Assembly: GCA_014872875.1 (NCBI GenBank)
Contig: WKFI01000010.1
Span: 124,001-188,000 of the forward strand
DNA: 64,000 nucleotides
Direction of reading: 5' to 3'
DNA from: Paracoccaceae bacterium
Lineage (GTDB): Bacteria; Pseudomonadota; Alphaproteobacteria; Rhodobacterales; Rhodobacteraceae
Shown: in pieces, positions 43,225-52,447 of the stretch
Numbering within the stretch: position 1 is the stretch's first letter
Layout of the letters: the number at the start of each line of letters is the position of its first letter
Translations under genes and position numbers: made by a program
Notes under the pieces: model-generated
Seen by the model: the letters and a program-made list of their open reading frames with translations, nothing else
Databases searched by the model: none
What the model was told of the DNA's origin: nothing

Positions 43225-44982
43225 TCATCGCGAAAGGAGTTTGGTCAGAACCCGGCGCAGCTGGGTTTCGGCATCGGTCCCCATTTCGACTGACCGCCAT
43301 GCAACGTGCTGATCGGGACGGACCAGCAGGCAGCCGGTGTCCGAAATCTCGGAGGCCCGCGCCCAGTCCCCCGCATGATCGACATAGGTTTGACGCGGTC
43401 CAATCACATGACACCGGATGGGCATTCCAAAGTCCCGCGAAACGGCCTCGGCAGCGGTTACCCAAGCTTCGCCACCTATTCCCGTGAACAAGGTGAACGC
43501 GCCACGGCCACACAAGTCCAGCGTCGAATGCTTGTCCCCGGTATCATGATCAAAAACCCAGACATGCGGAATACGCGCACCGGGCCAGGTTGTCGGCTGG
43601 TAATGCAATTCCGCGTCCTGATCGAAACCGGGGTCCGGTTGCCCATCCTTTTCAATGGCGCCAGACGCGTAACGCTGGTTCATTTCAACACCATGCGCGT
43701 CGAACTCGTACTTCTTGAATGCAATCGCTTCGCGAATGGCCTTTCGTTGCGCTTGGGCTTCGGGCGTTGATCCTGTGCGCGCCTCAAGATTGCTTTGCAT
43801 GACCTGCGGATCGACACCTTCAGCCATTCCAAGCGCCTCGAAGATGGGGCCGAATTCGCCAATGGACTGGTTGGCCCGCGTGACAATCTGCTTGGCCACC
43901 GGCGCCCTTTCTTCGCTATAGCTGTCCAGCAGAGCTTCCCCTGCATGGCCCTTGAGAACAGCTGCCAGTTTCCAGGCAAGGTTAAAGCTGTCCTGTATCG
44001 ACGTATTGGACCCCAGCCCGTTGGATGGTGGGTGGCGGTGGGCGGCGTCGCCCATGATGAACACGCGATCCTTCTGCATATGGGTCGCGTACATGTTGTT
44101 GACGGTCCAGGTGTTGGCGCTGATCAGTTCAATCTCAAGCTCGGGGTCGCCAACCAGCTGGCGCGCAACCTGCGTCGCCATTTCTTCGTCAACTTCGGGG
44201 GCGGGTTGGTTGATGTCATAGCCCCAGACAATGAGCCATTCGTTCCAGGGGCGGACCATGCGAACCAGACCCATGCCGATGCCACCGACATTCGCACCCG
44301 GTTGCATCACCCAATAGAGGACCGATGGCCGATGCGCGACGTATTTACTGAGATCGGCCCGGAACAGGATATTCATGGACCCGCCGACACCCATCTGACC
44401 TTCAAACGGCAGACCGGCATGTTCGGCGACAAGGGAATTGCCCCCATCCGCGCCGACCAGGTATTTCGATCGGATCGTGATTTCTTCGCCCGACAAACGA
44501 TCCAGACAGGTCGTCGTTACACCGTCCGCGTCCTGTTCGTGGCTAAGGTACTCTGTGCTCATCCGGGCCTGAGTGCCACGGCGGCATGCCGTGCCGAACA
44601 GGATGGGTTCCATGAAGGTCTGCGGCAGGTCATTCATCATGGTCGGGCTGGACAGCAGGTGTTCAGCTTTGGAAAGCGGATGGTTGCCCCAGCTTTTCAT
44701 GCGCCCGATTTCTTCACCGGCAAGGCTTTCGCAGAACACGTTCTCGCCCATCAGATCCTGATGCGCGGCATGCATATAGGCTTCGGCCTCGACCTCGTGA
44801 CCAAGGTCGCGCAGAACCTCCATCGTACGCTGATTGGTGATATGCGCGCGCGGCGTATTGGCCAGCCAGCGATAGCGGTTGATGACCATGTTCTCGATGC
44901 CATAGCTCGACAGCAAAGCCGCCGTTGCCGAACCGGCCGGTCCGGTTCCGATGATCAGGACATCCGTTGTAATGGTGGCCAT
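43225..44982 (-). CDS. FAD-dependent phenol-type monooxygenase (TfdB/PheA-like)
   Basis: 585 residues from the ATG at 44982 (GGGAGAG in front). FAD site motifs in order: LIIGTGPAGSATAALL at the N-terminus, LVGADGGNSLV (DG motif) near residue 160 and FIMGDAAHRHPPSNGLGSN (GD motif) near 300. The C-terminal thioredoxin-like domain is typical of phenol hydroxylases (FTLFTGIGGEAWVTAA). Members hydroxylate phenols, chlorophenols or resorcinol ortho or para to an existing OH. Here it likely makes hydroxyquinol or a precursor for the dioxygenase 39 bases downstream. Confidence 0.9.
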   Translation of the reverse strand: MATITTDVLIIGTGPAGSATAALLSSYGIENMVINRYRWLANTPRAHITNQRTMEVLRDLGHEVEAEAYMHAAHQDLMGENVFCESLAGEEIGRMKSWGNHPLSKAEHLLSSPTMMNDLPQTFMEPILFGTACRRGTQARMSTEYLSHEQDADGVTTTCLDRLSGEEITIRSKYLVGADGGNSLVAEHAGLPFEGQMGVGGSMNILFRADLSKYVAHRPSVLYWVMQPGANVGGIGMGLVRMVRPWNEWLIVWGYDINQPAPEVDEEMATQVARQLVGDPELEIELISANTWTVNNMYATHMQKDRVFIMGDAAHRHPPSNGLGSNTSIQDSFNLAWKLAAVLKGHAGEALLDSYSEERAPVAKQIVTRANQSIGEFGPIFEALGMAEGVDPQVMQSNLEARTGSTPEAQAQRKAIREAIAFKKYEFDAHGVEMNQRYASGAIEKDGQPDPGFDQDAELHYQPTTWPGARIPHVWVFDHDTGDKHSTLDLCGRGAFTLFTGIGGEAWVTAAEAVSRDFGMPIRCHVIGPRQTYVDHAGDWARASEISDTGCLLVRPDQHVAWRSVEMGTDAETQLRRVLTKLLSR

Positions 44983-45010
44983 AAGCTCTCTCCCTTGTTC
45001 TTTGAATTTC

Positions 45011-45592
45011 TCAGGACCGCGGATCCCAGAGGCGGCCGTTATATTCGGCCTCATAGGCTTTGCCGTCCGGGTAGCTGACCAGTTCCAGCTGCATGCCCCA
45101 GGGGGCGAGGAAATAGACCCAGGTCTCGCCAGCACTTGGGCCGTCGGTCATGGTTGTCGGGTTGCCCAGGACCTGGATTCCCTTGTCCTGCAAATAGCTG
45201 ACGGCACCGCCCATATCGGTGGTGTAAAACGCGATGTGATGCCCGCCGATATCCGAGTTGCGCGGCAGTTTCGTATCCTGATCCGGCGCAGTATATTCGA
45301 AGATTTCGAAATTGGCGCCGTTGCCACAGCGCACCAGCCGCATCGTCGGGATCTCGGCCTTGGCGTCCACGTTCAGATGGTCCGCCATCCAGGTGCTGTC
45401 ACCGCCCGAGAACGGCCCCAACGGGTAGAACACGTTGCAACCGATGACGTCCTGAAAGAAGGTGACGGCTTCATCGACACTCGGAACCGTAAAGCCCACA
45501 TGATCTGTGCCCGTCATTCCCGGCAGAGAGTTGTCAGCGAATGCGCCGGTTCCCAATGCTGCGACAGCGGCCGTCAATGCGAGTGTTTTCAT
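45011..45592 (-). CDS. Exported VOC (glyoxalase-fold) protein
   Basis: 193 residues. The N-terminus is a signal peptide (MKTLALTAAVAALGTGAFAD, cleavage after AFA), unusual for the VOC fold. The mature domain has two beta-alpha-beta-beta-beta modules: GTDHVGFTVPSVDEAVTFFQ and GGHHIAFYTTDMGGAVSYLQ, with possible metal ligands His in TDHVGF, Glu in NFEIFEY, His in GGHHIAF and Glu in QLELVSY. It lies between the ABC importer and the monooxygenase genes with gaps of 3 and 28 bases, so a periplasmic role on the operon's substrate is plausible. Confidence 0.88.
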   Translation of the reverse strand: MKTLALTAAVAALGTGAFADNSLPGMTGTDHVGFTVPSVDEAVTFFQDVIGCNVFYPLGPFSGGDSTWMADHLNVDAKAEIPTMRLVRCGNGANFEIFEYTAPDQDTKLPRNSDIGGHHIAFYTTDMGGAVSYLQDKGIQVLGNPTTMTDGPSAGETWVYFLAPWGMQLELVSYPDGKAYEAEYNGRLWDPRS

Positions 45593-45595
45593 GGT

Positions 45596-46663
45596 TCAAT
45601 CCTCCTTGTTCGGTTGCGCACCAATCACCAAACGACGGCGCACGGGGAATATTTGAAGCCCGGTTTTCTCAGAGATCAGCCCCCAGATGCCGCGCGGCGC
45701 GAAAAGCATCACGACGATCCCGATCAGACCAAGCACCATGAGGTACCAGGAGCCGAAGTCGGCCAGCAGACTCTGCAAGATGAAGAAGATCAGCACGCCG
45801 AGGATCGGACCTTCGATCGTGCCGATCCCCCCGATCACGACGATGAAGATGACATAGGCGGTCCAATCGGTGACCGAGAATGCTGCATCCGGCGAAATTC
45901 GCAGCTTTTGCACATAGATCAGCGCCCCCGTCACACCCGTCCCGACAGCTGAGACCAGGTAGACAAGCCATTTCATTCGAACCGCATCAACGCCGACGGA
46001 TTTGGCGGCTTCGACGTTGTCCCGTACGGCGGCCAAGGCAAGTCCGCGCTTGGTTCTGAGCAGCCAGTAGATGCCCGCGATCGTGGCAATCATCAACGCC
46101 AGAGCCAACCAATATGTCAGGATGTCCCGGGCTGCCGCTCCGCGCACGTCAAACGTGGCCTGTATCCACTCCGTCGCCCACATCTCGCGGGTTGCAGTGC
46201 GCGGCAAGGATGTTCCCGTACCGCCACCCAGCACCTTCCACTGGGCCACCAGCAGGCGCATGACCTCGGCGATGACCCATGTGCCGATGGCAAAATAGGC
46301 GCCCTGCAGGCGAAAGGCAAAGAAGGCCGTCGGAATGGCGACAATCAGGGCAGCGACGCCCCCCAGCAGGATCGCCGGAACCGGGTCCAGCCCCCACAGG
46401 ATGACGCCCCCGAACATGGCATAGGCGCCCATGCCGACAAACGCTTGTTGGCCTACCGAAACCAACCCGCCATATCCCGCCAGAAGGTTCCAGAACTGTG
46501 CCAGGACCAACATCGTGAAAATGAAGAACAGGTCCTGGATCAACCCCCTGGACGCAAAGGTGGGCAACAGGATGAACAGAGCGATTAAAGCCACGCAAAC
46601 GGCTCCGGCGCTATAGGACGCACGGGTTTGCGTCTGGACACGGTACACGGGAAAATCAGTCAT
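45596..46663 (-). CDS. livM: LivM-type ABC permease
   Basis: 355 residues from the ATG at 46663, which overlaps the stop of the LivH gene by one base. About ten membrane segments. The branched-chain permease signature QAAFVGMGAYA is present as QQAFVGMGAYAMFGGV, followed by GAYFAIGTWVIAEVMRLLV and DNVEAAKSVGVDAVRMKWL. It pairs with LivH to form the channel. Given the operon it probably imports an aromatic acid or phenol rather than leucine, so the symbol names only the family. Confidence 0.92.
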   Translation of the reverse strand: MTDFPVYRVQTQTRASYSAGAVCVALIALFILLPTFASRGLIQDLFFIFTMLVLAQFWNLLAGYGGLVSVGQQAFVGMGAYAMFGGVILWGLDPVPAILLGGVAALIVAIPTAFFAFRLQGAYFAIGTWVIAEVMRLLVAQWKVLGGGTGTSLPRTATREMWATEWIQATFDVRGAAARDILTYWLALALMIATIAGIYWLLRTKRGLALAAVRDNVEAAKSVGVDAVRMKWLVYLVSAVGTGVTGALIYVQKLRISPDAAFSVTDWTAYVIFIVVIGGIGTIEGPILGVLIFFILQSLLADFGSWYLMVLGLIGIVVMLFAPRGIWGLISEKTGLQIFPVRRRLVIGAQPNKED

Positions 46664-47526
46664 CAGTCCAACGCCCTCGGAAACAGGCCCCTGGGTTTGA
46701 TCAGAAGCACGATGAGAAAGGCCAGATGACCGGCCAGGATTTGCCATTCAGGATTGATCGCGGCTCCCACGGTCTGAGCGACACCGATGATGACGCCACC
46801 GACCAGCGTCCCCCAAAGGCTCCCTAGCCCGCCGATGATCACCGCCTCAAAGGCATAGATCAGACGCGCGGGTCCGATATTGGGGTCGAAGTTCGCCCGC
46901 ATTCCCAGGTACAGCGCGGCAAGCGTGACCACCAGCATGGCGATTGCGGTAGCCGTGGCAAAGATGCGATCCGGCCGGATCCCCATCAGACCGGCCGTCA
47001 CCGCATCGTCAGACGTCGCCCGAAAGGCCCGGCCCAGTTCTGTACGATAGAACAACTGGTTCAGACCCACGATCACAAGGATCGCCGAGGCAAAGGTCAG
47101 CAAAGGCAGAACACCCAGGTTCAAACCTCCCACCTGCACTGACGCCGTCGCGATGTCCCCGGCAGGCAGCCGCTGGCTGTCCGCCGAAAACCCTTCCATC
47201 AAGGCGTTTTGCAAAACGACGGACAAGCCAAAGGTCACAAGCAGGGGCGGCAGGATGTCGGGCCCCAGCACTCGGTTCAGAACATGCCGCTGAAGCGCCC
47301 AGCCAACGCCGAACATGATTGGCGCGGCGATAATCACGGCCAGGAAGGGCGACAGACCCAGCAAAGAGACCAGCAGAAGGATAAGGTAGGCCGCAAAAAC
47401 GATCAGATCACCATGAGCCAGATTGACCAGCCGCATGATCCCGAACACCAGGCTAAGCCCGGCTGCGAACAGTGCATAAAGACCGCCCAGCAGGATTCCC
47501 TGAATGATAGTGTCGATCCAGATCAT
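46663..47526 (-). CDS. livH: LivH-type ABC permease
   Basis: 287 residues, eight or so membrane segments. Family hallmarks: GILLGGLYALFAAGLSLVFG and IMRLVNLAHGDLIVFAAYL near the N-terminus, and FEAVIIGGLGSLWGTLVGG near residue 235. Overlaps LivF by four bases and LivM by one, consistent with stoichiometric translation. Confidence 0.93.
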   Translation of the reverse strand: MIWIDTIIQGILLGGLYALFAAGLSLVFGIMRLVNLAHGDLIVFAAYLILLLVSLLGLSPFLAVIIAAPIMFGVGWALQRHVLNRVLGPDILPPLLVTFGLSVVLQNALMEGFSADSQRLPAGDIATASVQVGGLNLGVLPLLTFASAILVIVGLNQLFYRTELGRAFRATSDDAVTAGLMGIRPDRIFATATAIAMLVVTLAALYLGMRANFDPNIGPARLIYAFEAVIIGGLGSLWGTLVGGVIIGVAQTVGAAINPEWQILAGHLAFLIVLLIKPRGLFPRALD

Positions 47527-48233
47527 GCCGCAGCCCCTCCGAAATAGGCGTCGTGAATGGCCTCGCGGCTCAGCGTGTCTGCAGTGCCTTCAAGCGTGAC
47601 GCGGCCCTCCATCATGCAATAGACGCGGTCCGAAACTTTCAGCGCCTGTCCGATATCCTGTTCCACCACGATCAGGCTTGCCCCGGCTTCCTGAATGCGG
47701 GGCACCGCCGCGTAGATGTCCTTGATCACCACCGGAGCCAGCCCAAGGCTGATCTCGTCACACAACAGCACCCGTGGATTGCTCATCAGGGCGCGTCCGA
47801 TGGCGACCATCTGCTGCTGCCCGCCGGACAGGGCCGTACCCGGGTGGTTGCGGCGTTCTTTCAGGATCGGGAACAGGTCAAAGATCGTTTGCAGAGACCA
47901 GTGGCCCTGTACCTTTCGGCCATATGTCCCGATCAGGAGGTTTTCTTCGACACTCAAAGATGGGAACAACCGGCGCCCCTCAGGGACCATGGCGACACCG
48001 CGTGCCATGATCTCGGACGCAGGAAGATTTCCGATTGGCTCGCCTTGAAAACAAACCTGATCGGCGCCGTTTTCCAAAACCCCCGATATGGACCGCATGA
48101 GGGTCGATTTTCCCGCACCGTTCGCACCGATGATTGCAACGGTTTCGCCTTGTTCCAGATGAATATCCAAGCCGAACAGTGCTTGAAAATCTCCGTAGCG
48201 GGCGGTCAATGCATGGGTTTCCAGCAAGCTCAT
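47523..48233 (-). CDS. livF: LivF-type ABC ATPase
   Basis: 236 residues from the ATG at 48233, which shares a base with the LivG stop. Walker A GANGAGKST, signature LSGGQQQMVAIGRALM and Walker B VLLCDEISLGLAP are intact, with the LivF-specific EGRRLFPSLSVEENL. It energises the importer with LivG, whose own signature is degenerate. Confidence 0.93.
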   Translation of the reverse strand: MSLLETHALTARYGDFQALFGLDIHLEQGETVAIIGANGAGKSTLMRSISGVLENGADQVCFQGEPIGNLPASEIMARGVAMVPEGRRLFPSLSVEENLLIGTYGRKVQGHWSLQTIFDLFPILKERRNHPGTALSGGQQQMVAIGRALMSNPRVLLCDEISLGLAPVVIKDIYAAVPRIQEAGASLIVVEQDIGQALKVSDRVYCMMEGRVTLEGTADTLSREAIHDAYFGGAAA

Positions 48234-48952
48234 CAGACGTCGATCCCCAGATAGATTTCCTTGACTTCCCGGCTGTTCATAATCTCGTCCGGGTCGCCGA
48301 TGCCGATCACCTTGCCGAAATCCAGGACCAGAAGCCTCTCGACGACAGACGTCAGCGCGTGCAGCACGTGCTCGATCCAGATGATTGTCACGCCCCTGGC
48401 ATGAAGCCCCTTGATCGTGTCGATCAAAGCCGCGCATTCCGCATCGGTCAAACCGCCGGCGATTTCATCCAGAAGCAGCAGCTTGGGATTTGTTGCCATC
48501 GCCCGTGCCAGCTCCAGCCGTTTGCGCTGGAGCAACCGCAGACCGCCTGCGGGGTCATTGGCAACGTCGGCCATTTCCGTTTGCTCCAGTATCCGGGCAC
48601 AGTCCCCCTGAACCTCATGTTCGGATTTGCCCTGCCCGTGGGTCGCAGCCACAAGCAGGTTTTCAAACACGGTAAGATGATCGAACGGCTGCGGGATCTG
48701 GAACGACCTCCCGATCCCGGACAAGCACCGCTGCATGGGGGGAACGCGGGTCACGTCCTCCCCGTCGAAGCGGATCGCCCCCCTGTCAGACGTCAGATTG
48801 CCGGTAATCAAATTGAACAGTGTCGATTTCCCGGCCCCATTTGGCCCGATGATCCCAAGCGCCTGTCCTTGTTCAACCTCAAAGCTGACATCATCGGTCA
48901 CGGTTAGCGATCCGAAGCTTTTTGAGACATTCCTGAGCGATAAAATTTCCAT
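48233..48952 (-). CDS. livG: LivG-type ABC ATPase with degenerate signature motif
   Basis: 239 residues. Walker A GPNGAGKST, RSFQIPQPFDHLTVFEN (LivG hallmark) and Walker B LLLLDEIAGGL are normal. The signature, LSxGQ in most ABC proteins, reads LRLLQ (GGLRLLQRKRLELARAM), so the Ser and Gly that contact ATP are missing. One of the two composite ATP sites in the LivF/LivG dimer may therefore be inactive, as in other asymmetric ABC transporters. 48 bases separate it from the binding-protein gene. Confidence 0.92.
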   Translation of the reverse strand: MEILSLRNVSKSFGSLTVTDDVSFEVEQGQALGIIGPNGAGKSTLFNLITGNLTSDRGAIRFDGEDVTRVPPMQRCLSGIGRSFQIPQPFDHLTVFENLLVAATHGQGKSEHEVQGDCARILEQTEMADVANDPAGGLRLLQRKRLELARAMATNPKLLLLDEIAGGLTDAECAALIDTIKGLHARGVTIIWIEHVLHALTSVVERLLVLDFGKVIGIGDPDEIMNSREVKEIYLGIDV

Positions 48953-49000
48953 ACCCGTGTTCCGGCCCCGGACACGTCCGGGGCATTGATTGAGTTGCGT

Positions 49001-50275
49001 TCAGGAAATTTCTTCCATCACACCCGCCGTCGGAATTTCGGGTGCTGAAGAATTGTCCACGATCACGAGGTCATAACTGCCGTTGTCGAGCAGCCTCCAC
49101 TGACCGCCAACCAAAGGCGTCTTCGCCACGTTCTGGGCTGCGAAAGGTGGCAGCCCCGCCCCGTCAAAGGCGATCCGCCCCACGATCGAGTCCAACTGCG
49201 TCGCCGCAATTGCCTCGGCCACGGCGTCGCCGTCGCCTGCGTCATCGACACGACCCATGACGTTGGCCGCCATTTCAAACAAGGCATGCACAAACCCGAT
49301 GGGTTGGGTCCACTGACGGTTCGTCGCGGCCATGTACCCTTGCGCAAGATCAGCCGAGCTTGCCCCAGTCAAAGAGGACGAGAACGGATGTGAGGGCGAC
49401 CACCACACTTCGGAACTCAGGTTGTTGCCTGCATTGCCCAGCGCCTCAACCGCCTGCGGGAACAAGATGGCCTTGCCAATGCTTGCGGCCTTGGGGGTAA
49501 AGCCCTGCTGTTTGGCCTGGCTCCAGAACGTCGTGAAATCGGGCGGGATCGGCACACCCGTAACAATTTCCACGTTGGCCTGGCGGAACGCGTTGATCTG
49601 GGCCGAGAAGTCGTCGGTCAGGTTCTGATACCGGCCCGGATCGGTCAGCGTGTATCCCAGATCGGATAGCACGGGCGGGAACCCCACATTCGGATCGCCC
49701 CAGGCATTGCCATCCCCGTCATTCGGAAACAGTCCACCAACCTGTTTGTTGGTATCCAATTGTCCCCACATGGCAGTGAAGACCGAGATCACATCTTCGA
49801 GGCCCCAGAAGAAATGGTAAGCGTAATAGAACGGTTCCCAGCTTGACGGATCACCGGGATTGCCCTGCTGCCCGATGAACCATGGCTGCCAGGGGGCCAC
49901 CGTTGAAATGCAGGGAAGTTCTTCGGCTTCGCATGTTGCGGCGACCGGGTTTGTTGTTTCCGGTGTCGAGGCGACCAGCATCAGGTCGATCTCATCATCC
50001 ACGATCAATTCGCCTGCCACATCTGCGGCGCGGTTCGGGTTTGACTGGCTGTCCTTGACGATGACTTCGAAACTGGCGCCAGCTTCTGAGGCCGCGAAGT
50101 TTTCAAGGATGTACGTGTCCGCCTCGGAGAATGCGGCCAATGGCCCCGATTGCGGACTGACATAACCCAGTTTTATCTTGGCTCCCTGCGCGATAGCGGG
50201 TGCCGCAAGTGCACCTGCTGCGAGACCCAAGCCTGTCGCCGCGCTGGATTGCAGCAATTTACGTCGTGTGATCAT
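49001..50275 (-). CDS. Periplasmic substrate-binding protein of the Liv-type importer (Tat signal)
   Basis: 424 residues from the ATG at 50275 (GGGAGG five bases upstream). The N-terminus MITRRKLLQSSAATGLGLAA carries a twin-arginine motif, with cleavage near AIAQ, so it is likely exported folded. The mature part is a periplasmic-binding-protein type I fold (IKLGYVSPQSGPLAAFSEAD, then VIVKDSQSNPNRAADVAGEL). Size and an extended C-terminus fit aromatic-compound binders of this family. Followed by the LivGFHM genes, so it delivers the operon's substrate. Confidence 0.92.
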   Translation of the reverse strand: MITRRKLLQSSAATGLGLAAGALAAPAIAQGAKIKLGYVSPQSGPLAAFSEADTYILENFAASEAGASFEVIVKDSQSNPNRAADVAGELIVDDEIDLMLVASTPETTNPVAATCEAEELPCISTVAPWQPWFIGQQGNPGDPSSWEPFYYAYHFFWGLEDVISVFTAMWGQLDTNKQVGGLFPNDGDGNAWGDPNVGFPPVLSDLGYTLTDPGRYQNLTDDFSAQINAFRQANVEIVTGVPIPPDFTTFWSQAKQQGFTPKAASIGKAILFPQAVEALGNAGNNLSSEVWWSPSHPFSSSLTGASSADLAQGYMAATNRQWTQPIGFVHALFEMAANVMGRVDDAGDGDAVAEAIAATQLDSIVGRIAFDGAGLPPFAAQNVAKTPLVGGQWRLLDNGSYDLVIVDNSSAPEIPTAGVMEEIS

Positions 50276-50300
50276 GTGTCCCTCCCTTGACACGGTGAAC

Positions 50301-51362
50301 TCAAGCGCTTGGTGCGTTTCCGGCCCAAGCGTTTTGCAACAGCCCCCGCAGCCCTTCAGCCGTGACCGGCTGCGGGTTCCAATACGGGTTCCTGAGTGCG
50401 ATTTCGGTGGCGCGATCCAGATCGGTCTCGGTCAGCCCGAGATCCTTCAGAGCTGTTGGCGCGCCTGTTTTCCTGGCAAAATCCCAAAGCGCCTGCCCGG
50501 GTTCGCCCCCCCCAAGCAGCTGCGACACAGGTGCCAACACATCGGGCACTCCGGCCGCGTTGTACGCAATGGCATGAGGCAGGACGATCGCATGGGTTTC
50601 CGCGTGGGGCAGATTGAAGGACCCACCCAGCACGTGACACAGCTTGTGATGCAAGGCCATGCCGACCAGACCCAATACGGTGCCACATGCCCATGCACCA
50701 CGGTGCGTTTCCTGCCTTGCGTTCAAGTCGCCTGGCTCCGCGATCACTTTTGGCAAGCCATCCGCAAAGGCCCTTAGACCGTCCAAGGCCAGTTCCGTGG
50801 TCTGTTCGGTTCGATCCTTGGCATAAAGGGCTTCTGCCGCATGGGCCATCGCGTTCAGGGCGCTATTCACCGTCATCGCAGGTGGCAAGGACGCGACCAG
50901 CTCGGGATCGTAAAGAATGACTCTTGGCAGAACTTTCGCATCCGTCAGCGTCGTTTTTTCCCCGCCTTCGGTCTGCCCCAAGATCGGCGTCGCCTCGCTG
51001 CCAGCATAGGTTGTCGGAATGGCGATCTGTGGCAATCCGGTTCGAAGCGCAATTGCCTTGCCCAACCCAATTGTTGATCCGCCACCTATCGACACGATGC
51101 TATCGGCCTGGACCGATTGGGCGTGTTCAACTGCCTCATTGGTCACATCAACCGGAGTGTGCATCGCGGCCCGGGTAAAGACACCCGCCGCGCGATCCCC
51201 GATTGCCGTTGCCAATTCCATGGCCATGTCGACCTGCTGAGGGGTGGAAAGAACCAGCGCCTTTTGCGCGTCCAAGCCGGACAACTCGGTACAGATATCA
51301 TTGCGCAGACCCGTACCAAACCGGACCTTCTGACCATTGATGCTGGTAATGCTGAGAGACAT
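50301..51362 (-). CDS. Maleylacetate reductase (iron-type alcohol dehydrogenase fold)
   Basis: 353 residues from the ATG at 51362, the usual length. NAD(P) loop SIVSIGGGSTIGLGKAIAL; the diagnostic IPTTYAGSEATPILGQTEGG; LNAMAHAAEALYA and ALHHKLCHVLGGSFNLPHAE around the His positions that bind metal in relatives. It reduces maleylacetate to 3-oxoadipate with NAD(P)H. First gene of the leftward operon, divergent from a LysR regulator. Together with the dioxygenase it completes hydroxyquinol conversion to 3-oxoadipate. Confidence 0.93.
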   Translation of the reverse strand: MSLSITSINGQKVRFGTGLRNDICTELSGLDAQKALVLSTPQQVDMAMELATAIGDRAAGVFTRAAMHTPVDVTNEAVEHAQSVQADSIVSIGGGSTIGLGKAIALRTGLPQIAIPTTYAGSEATPILGQTEGGEKTTLTDAKVLPRVILYDPELVASLPPAMTVNSALNAMAHAAEALYAKDRTEQTTELALDGLRAFADGLPKVIAEPGDLNARQETHRGAWACGTVLGLVGMALHHKLCHVLGGSFNLPHAETHAIVLPHAIAYNAAGVPDVLAPVSQLLGGGEPGQALWDFARKTGAPTALKDLGLTETDLDRATEIALRNPYWNPQPVTAEGLRGLLQNAWAGNAPSA

Positions 51363-51452
51363 GGATCGGTTTCCTGACGTGCTCGGACTTGCGGCTTGAG
51401 GAAACGCTAGCAGGTGAAGAATGCGCTCTTGATCGAATTTTCTCGGATCAAT

Positions 51453-51467
51453 ATAACCTTGAGTTAT
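51453..51467. promoter_or_regulatory. LysR operator candidate (ATAAC-N5-GTTAT)
   Basis: The perfect inverted repeat ATAAC (51453-51457) and GTTAT (51463-51467) lies in the 103-base gap between the operon head and the divergent LysR gene. It overlaps the LysR ATG at 51466, which would allow autorepression, and is about 90 bases upstream of the maleylacetate reductase start. Confidence 0.5.
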
Positions 51468-52392
51468 GAAGCTCGACCCCAGACATCTTGAAATTCTGGC
51501 AGCCATTGTCGAAGCCGGCGGCCTTACGGAAGGCGCGGCTTTGCTTGGAAAATCTCAGCCAAGCGTGTCCAGAAGTGTGTCTTTGCTGGAAGACCGGATC
51601 GGAGAACCGCTGTTTCTTCCAACCAGAAGACCCCTCCAACCCACGGAACTCGGGCTCGCTCTTGCACAGGAAGGCCAACGCATTCTCGATGCCGGGCGGC
51701 ACGCCAGTCGTCTGGTCAACGACTATCGGCAAGGGTTGGCAGGAGCCGTGCGCGTCGCCGGAACGCCGATTTTCATGGATGGGGTTATTTCCAGCGTCAT
51801 TGCCGAATTTCAGGCAGAGCACCCGAATATCCGGATCGACCAGTCCTATGGATACCCTGCCGAACTCTTGTCAAAGATCTCGAATGAAACGCTCGACGTG
51901 GCAATTCTTCCGATCCGTCCTGCCGATGTGTCCGAAGAGTACGAGTTTCGCCAGATCCTGCCCGGACGAAATGTGATTGCCTGCCGTGTTGGTCACCCCT
52001 TGGCACGCAAGAAAGAGGTCAGGCTGGAAGACATCACTGAGTATTCATGGATTGCACCACCCGCCAACAGCCCCCTGTTCCGTGATTTGCGAAACACTCT
52101 GGACGGTATTGGCGTGCGTGAGCTCAAAATCAGCTTCACCGGAGGGTCGCTGAGTGCCGTTCTGAATGTCATGACCGGATCGGATTCACTGACCGTCCTA
52201 CCATTTTCCGTTGTTTTCATGATGCAGCGTCAAAACACCCTGACATCGCTTCCGATCAAGATCGGAGACCCGGACCGCCATCTGGGCTGCGTCACACTCA
52301 GGGATCGCACCATGTCTGCATCGTCCGGCAGGTTTCTCGGCTTTGTCGAGCGCAAGTTTGAACTGCTGGACCGGCTGATCTGCAAGGCCTGA
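51466..52392 (+). CDS. LysR-type regulator of the aromatic operon
   Basis: 308 residues. HTH: KLDPRHLEILAAIVEAGGLT then LLGKSQPSVSRSVSLLEDRI and EPLFLPTRRPLQPTELGLAL. The effector domain runs from GAVRVAGTPIFMDGVISSVI to the end. Divergent from the ten-gene catabolic operon beginning at 51362, with a palindrome at the promoter, so it very likely controls it in response to the substrate or an intermediate. Confidence 0.92.
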   Translation: MKLDPRHLEILAAIVEAGGLTEGAALLGKSQPSVSRSVSLLEDRIGEPLFLPTRRPLQPTELGLALAQEGQRILDAGRHASRLVNDYRQGLAGAVRVAGTPIFMDGVISSVIAEFQAEHPNIRIDQSYGYPAELLSKISNETLDVAILPIRPADVSEEYEFRQILPGRNVIACRVGHPLARKKEVRLEDITEYSWIAPPANSPLFRDLRNTLDGIGVRELKISFTGGSLSAVLNVMTGSDSLTVLPFSVVFMMQRQNTLTSLPIKIGDPDRHLGCVTLRDRTMSASSGRFLGFVERKFELLDRLICKA

Positions 52393-52447
52393 TTGTGTGT
52401 GATCCGACAAACGCGTACGCGACACCAAAGCCTGCCGATCCCGGACA

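Noticed and set aside
43795-45078. 427-codon plus-strand open frame
   Set aside because: Antisense to the FAD monooxygenase and VOC genes, whose motifs are certain. The translation is rich in His, Arg and Gln without any domain.
44951-45952. 333-codon plus-strand open frame
   Set aside because: Antisense to the VOC and LivM genes; high-GC shadow frame without domain or ribosome site.
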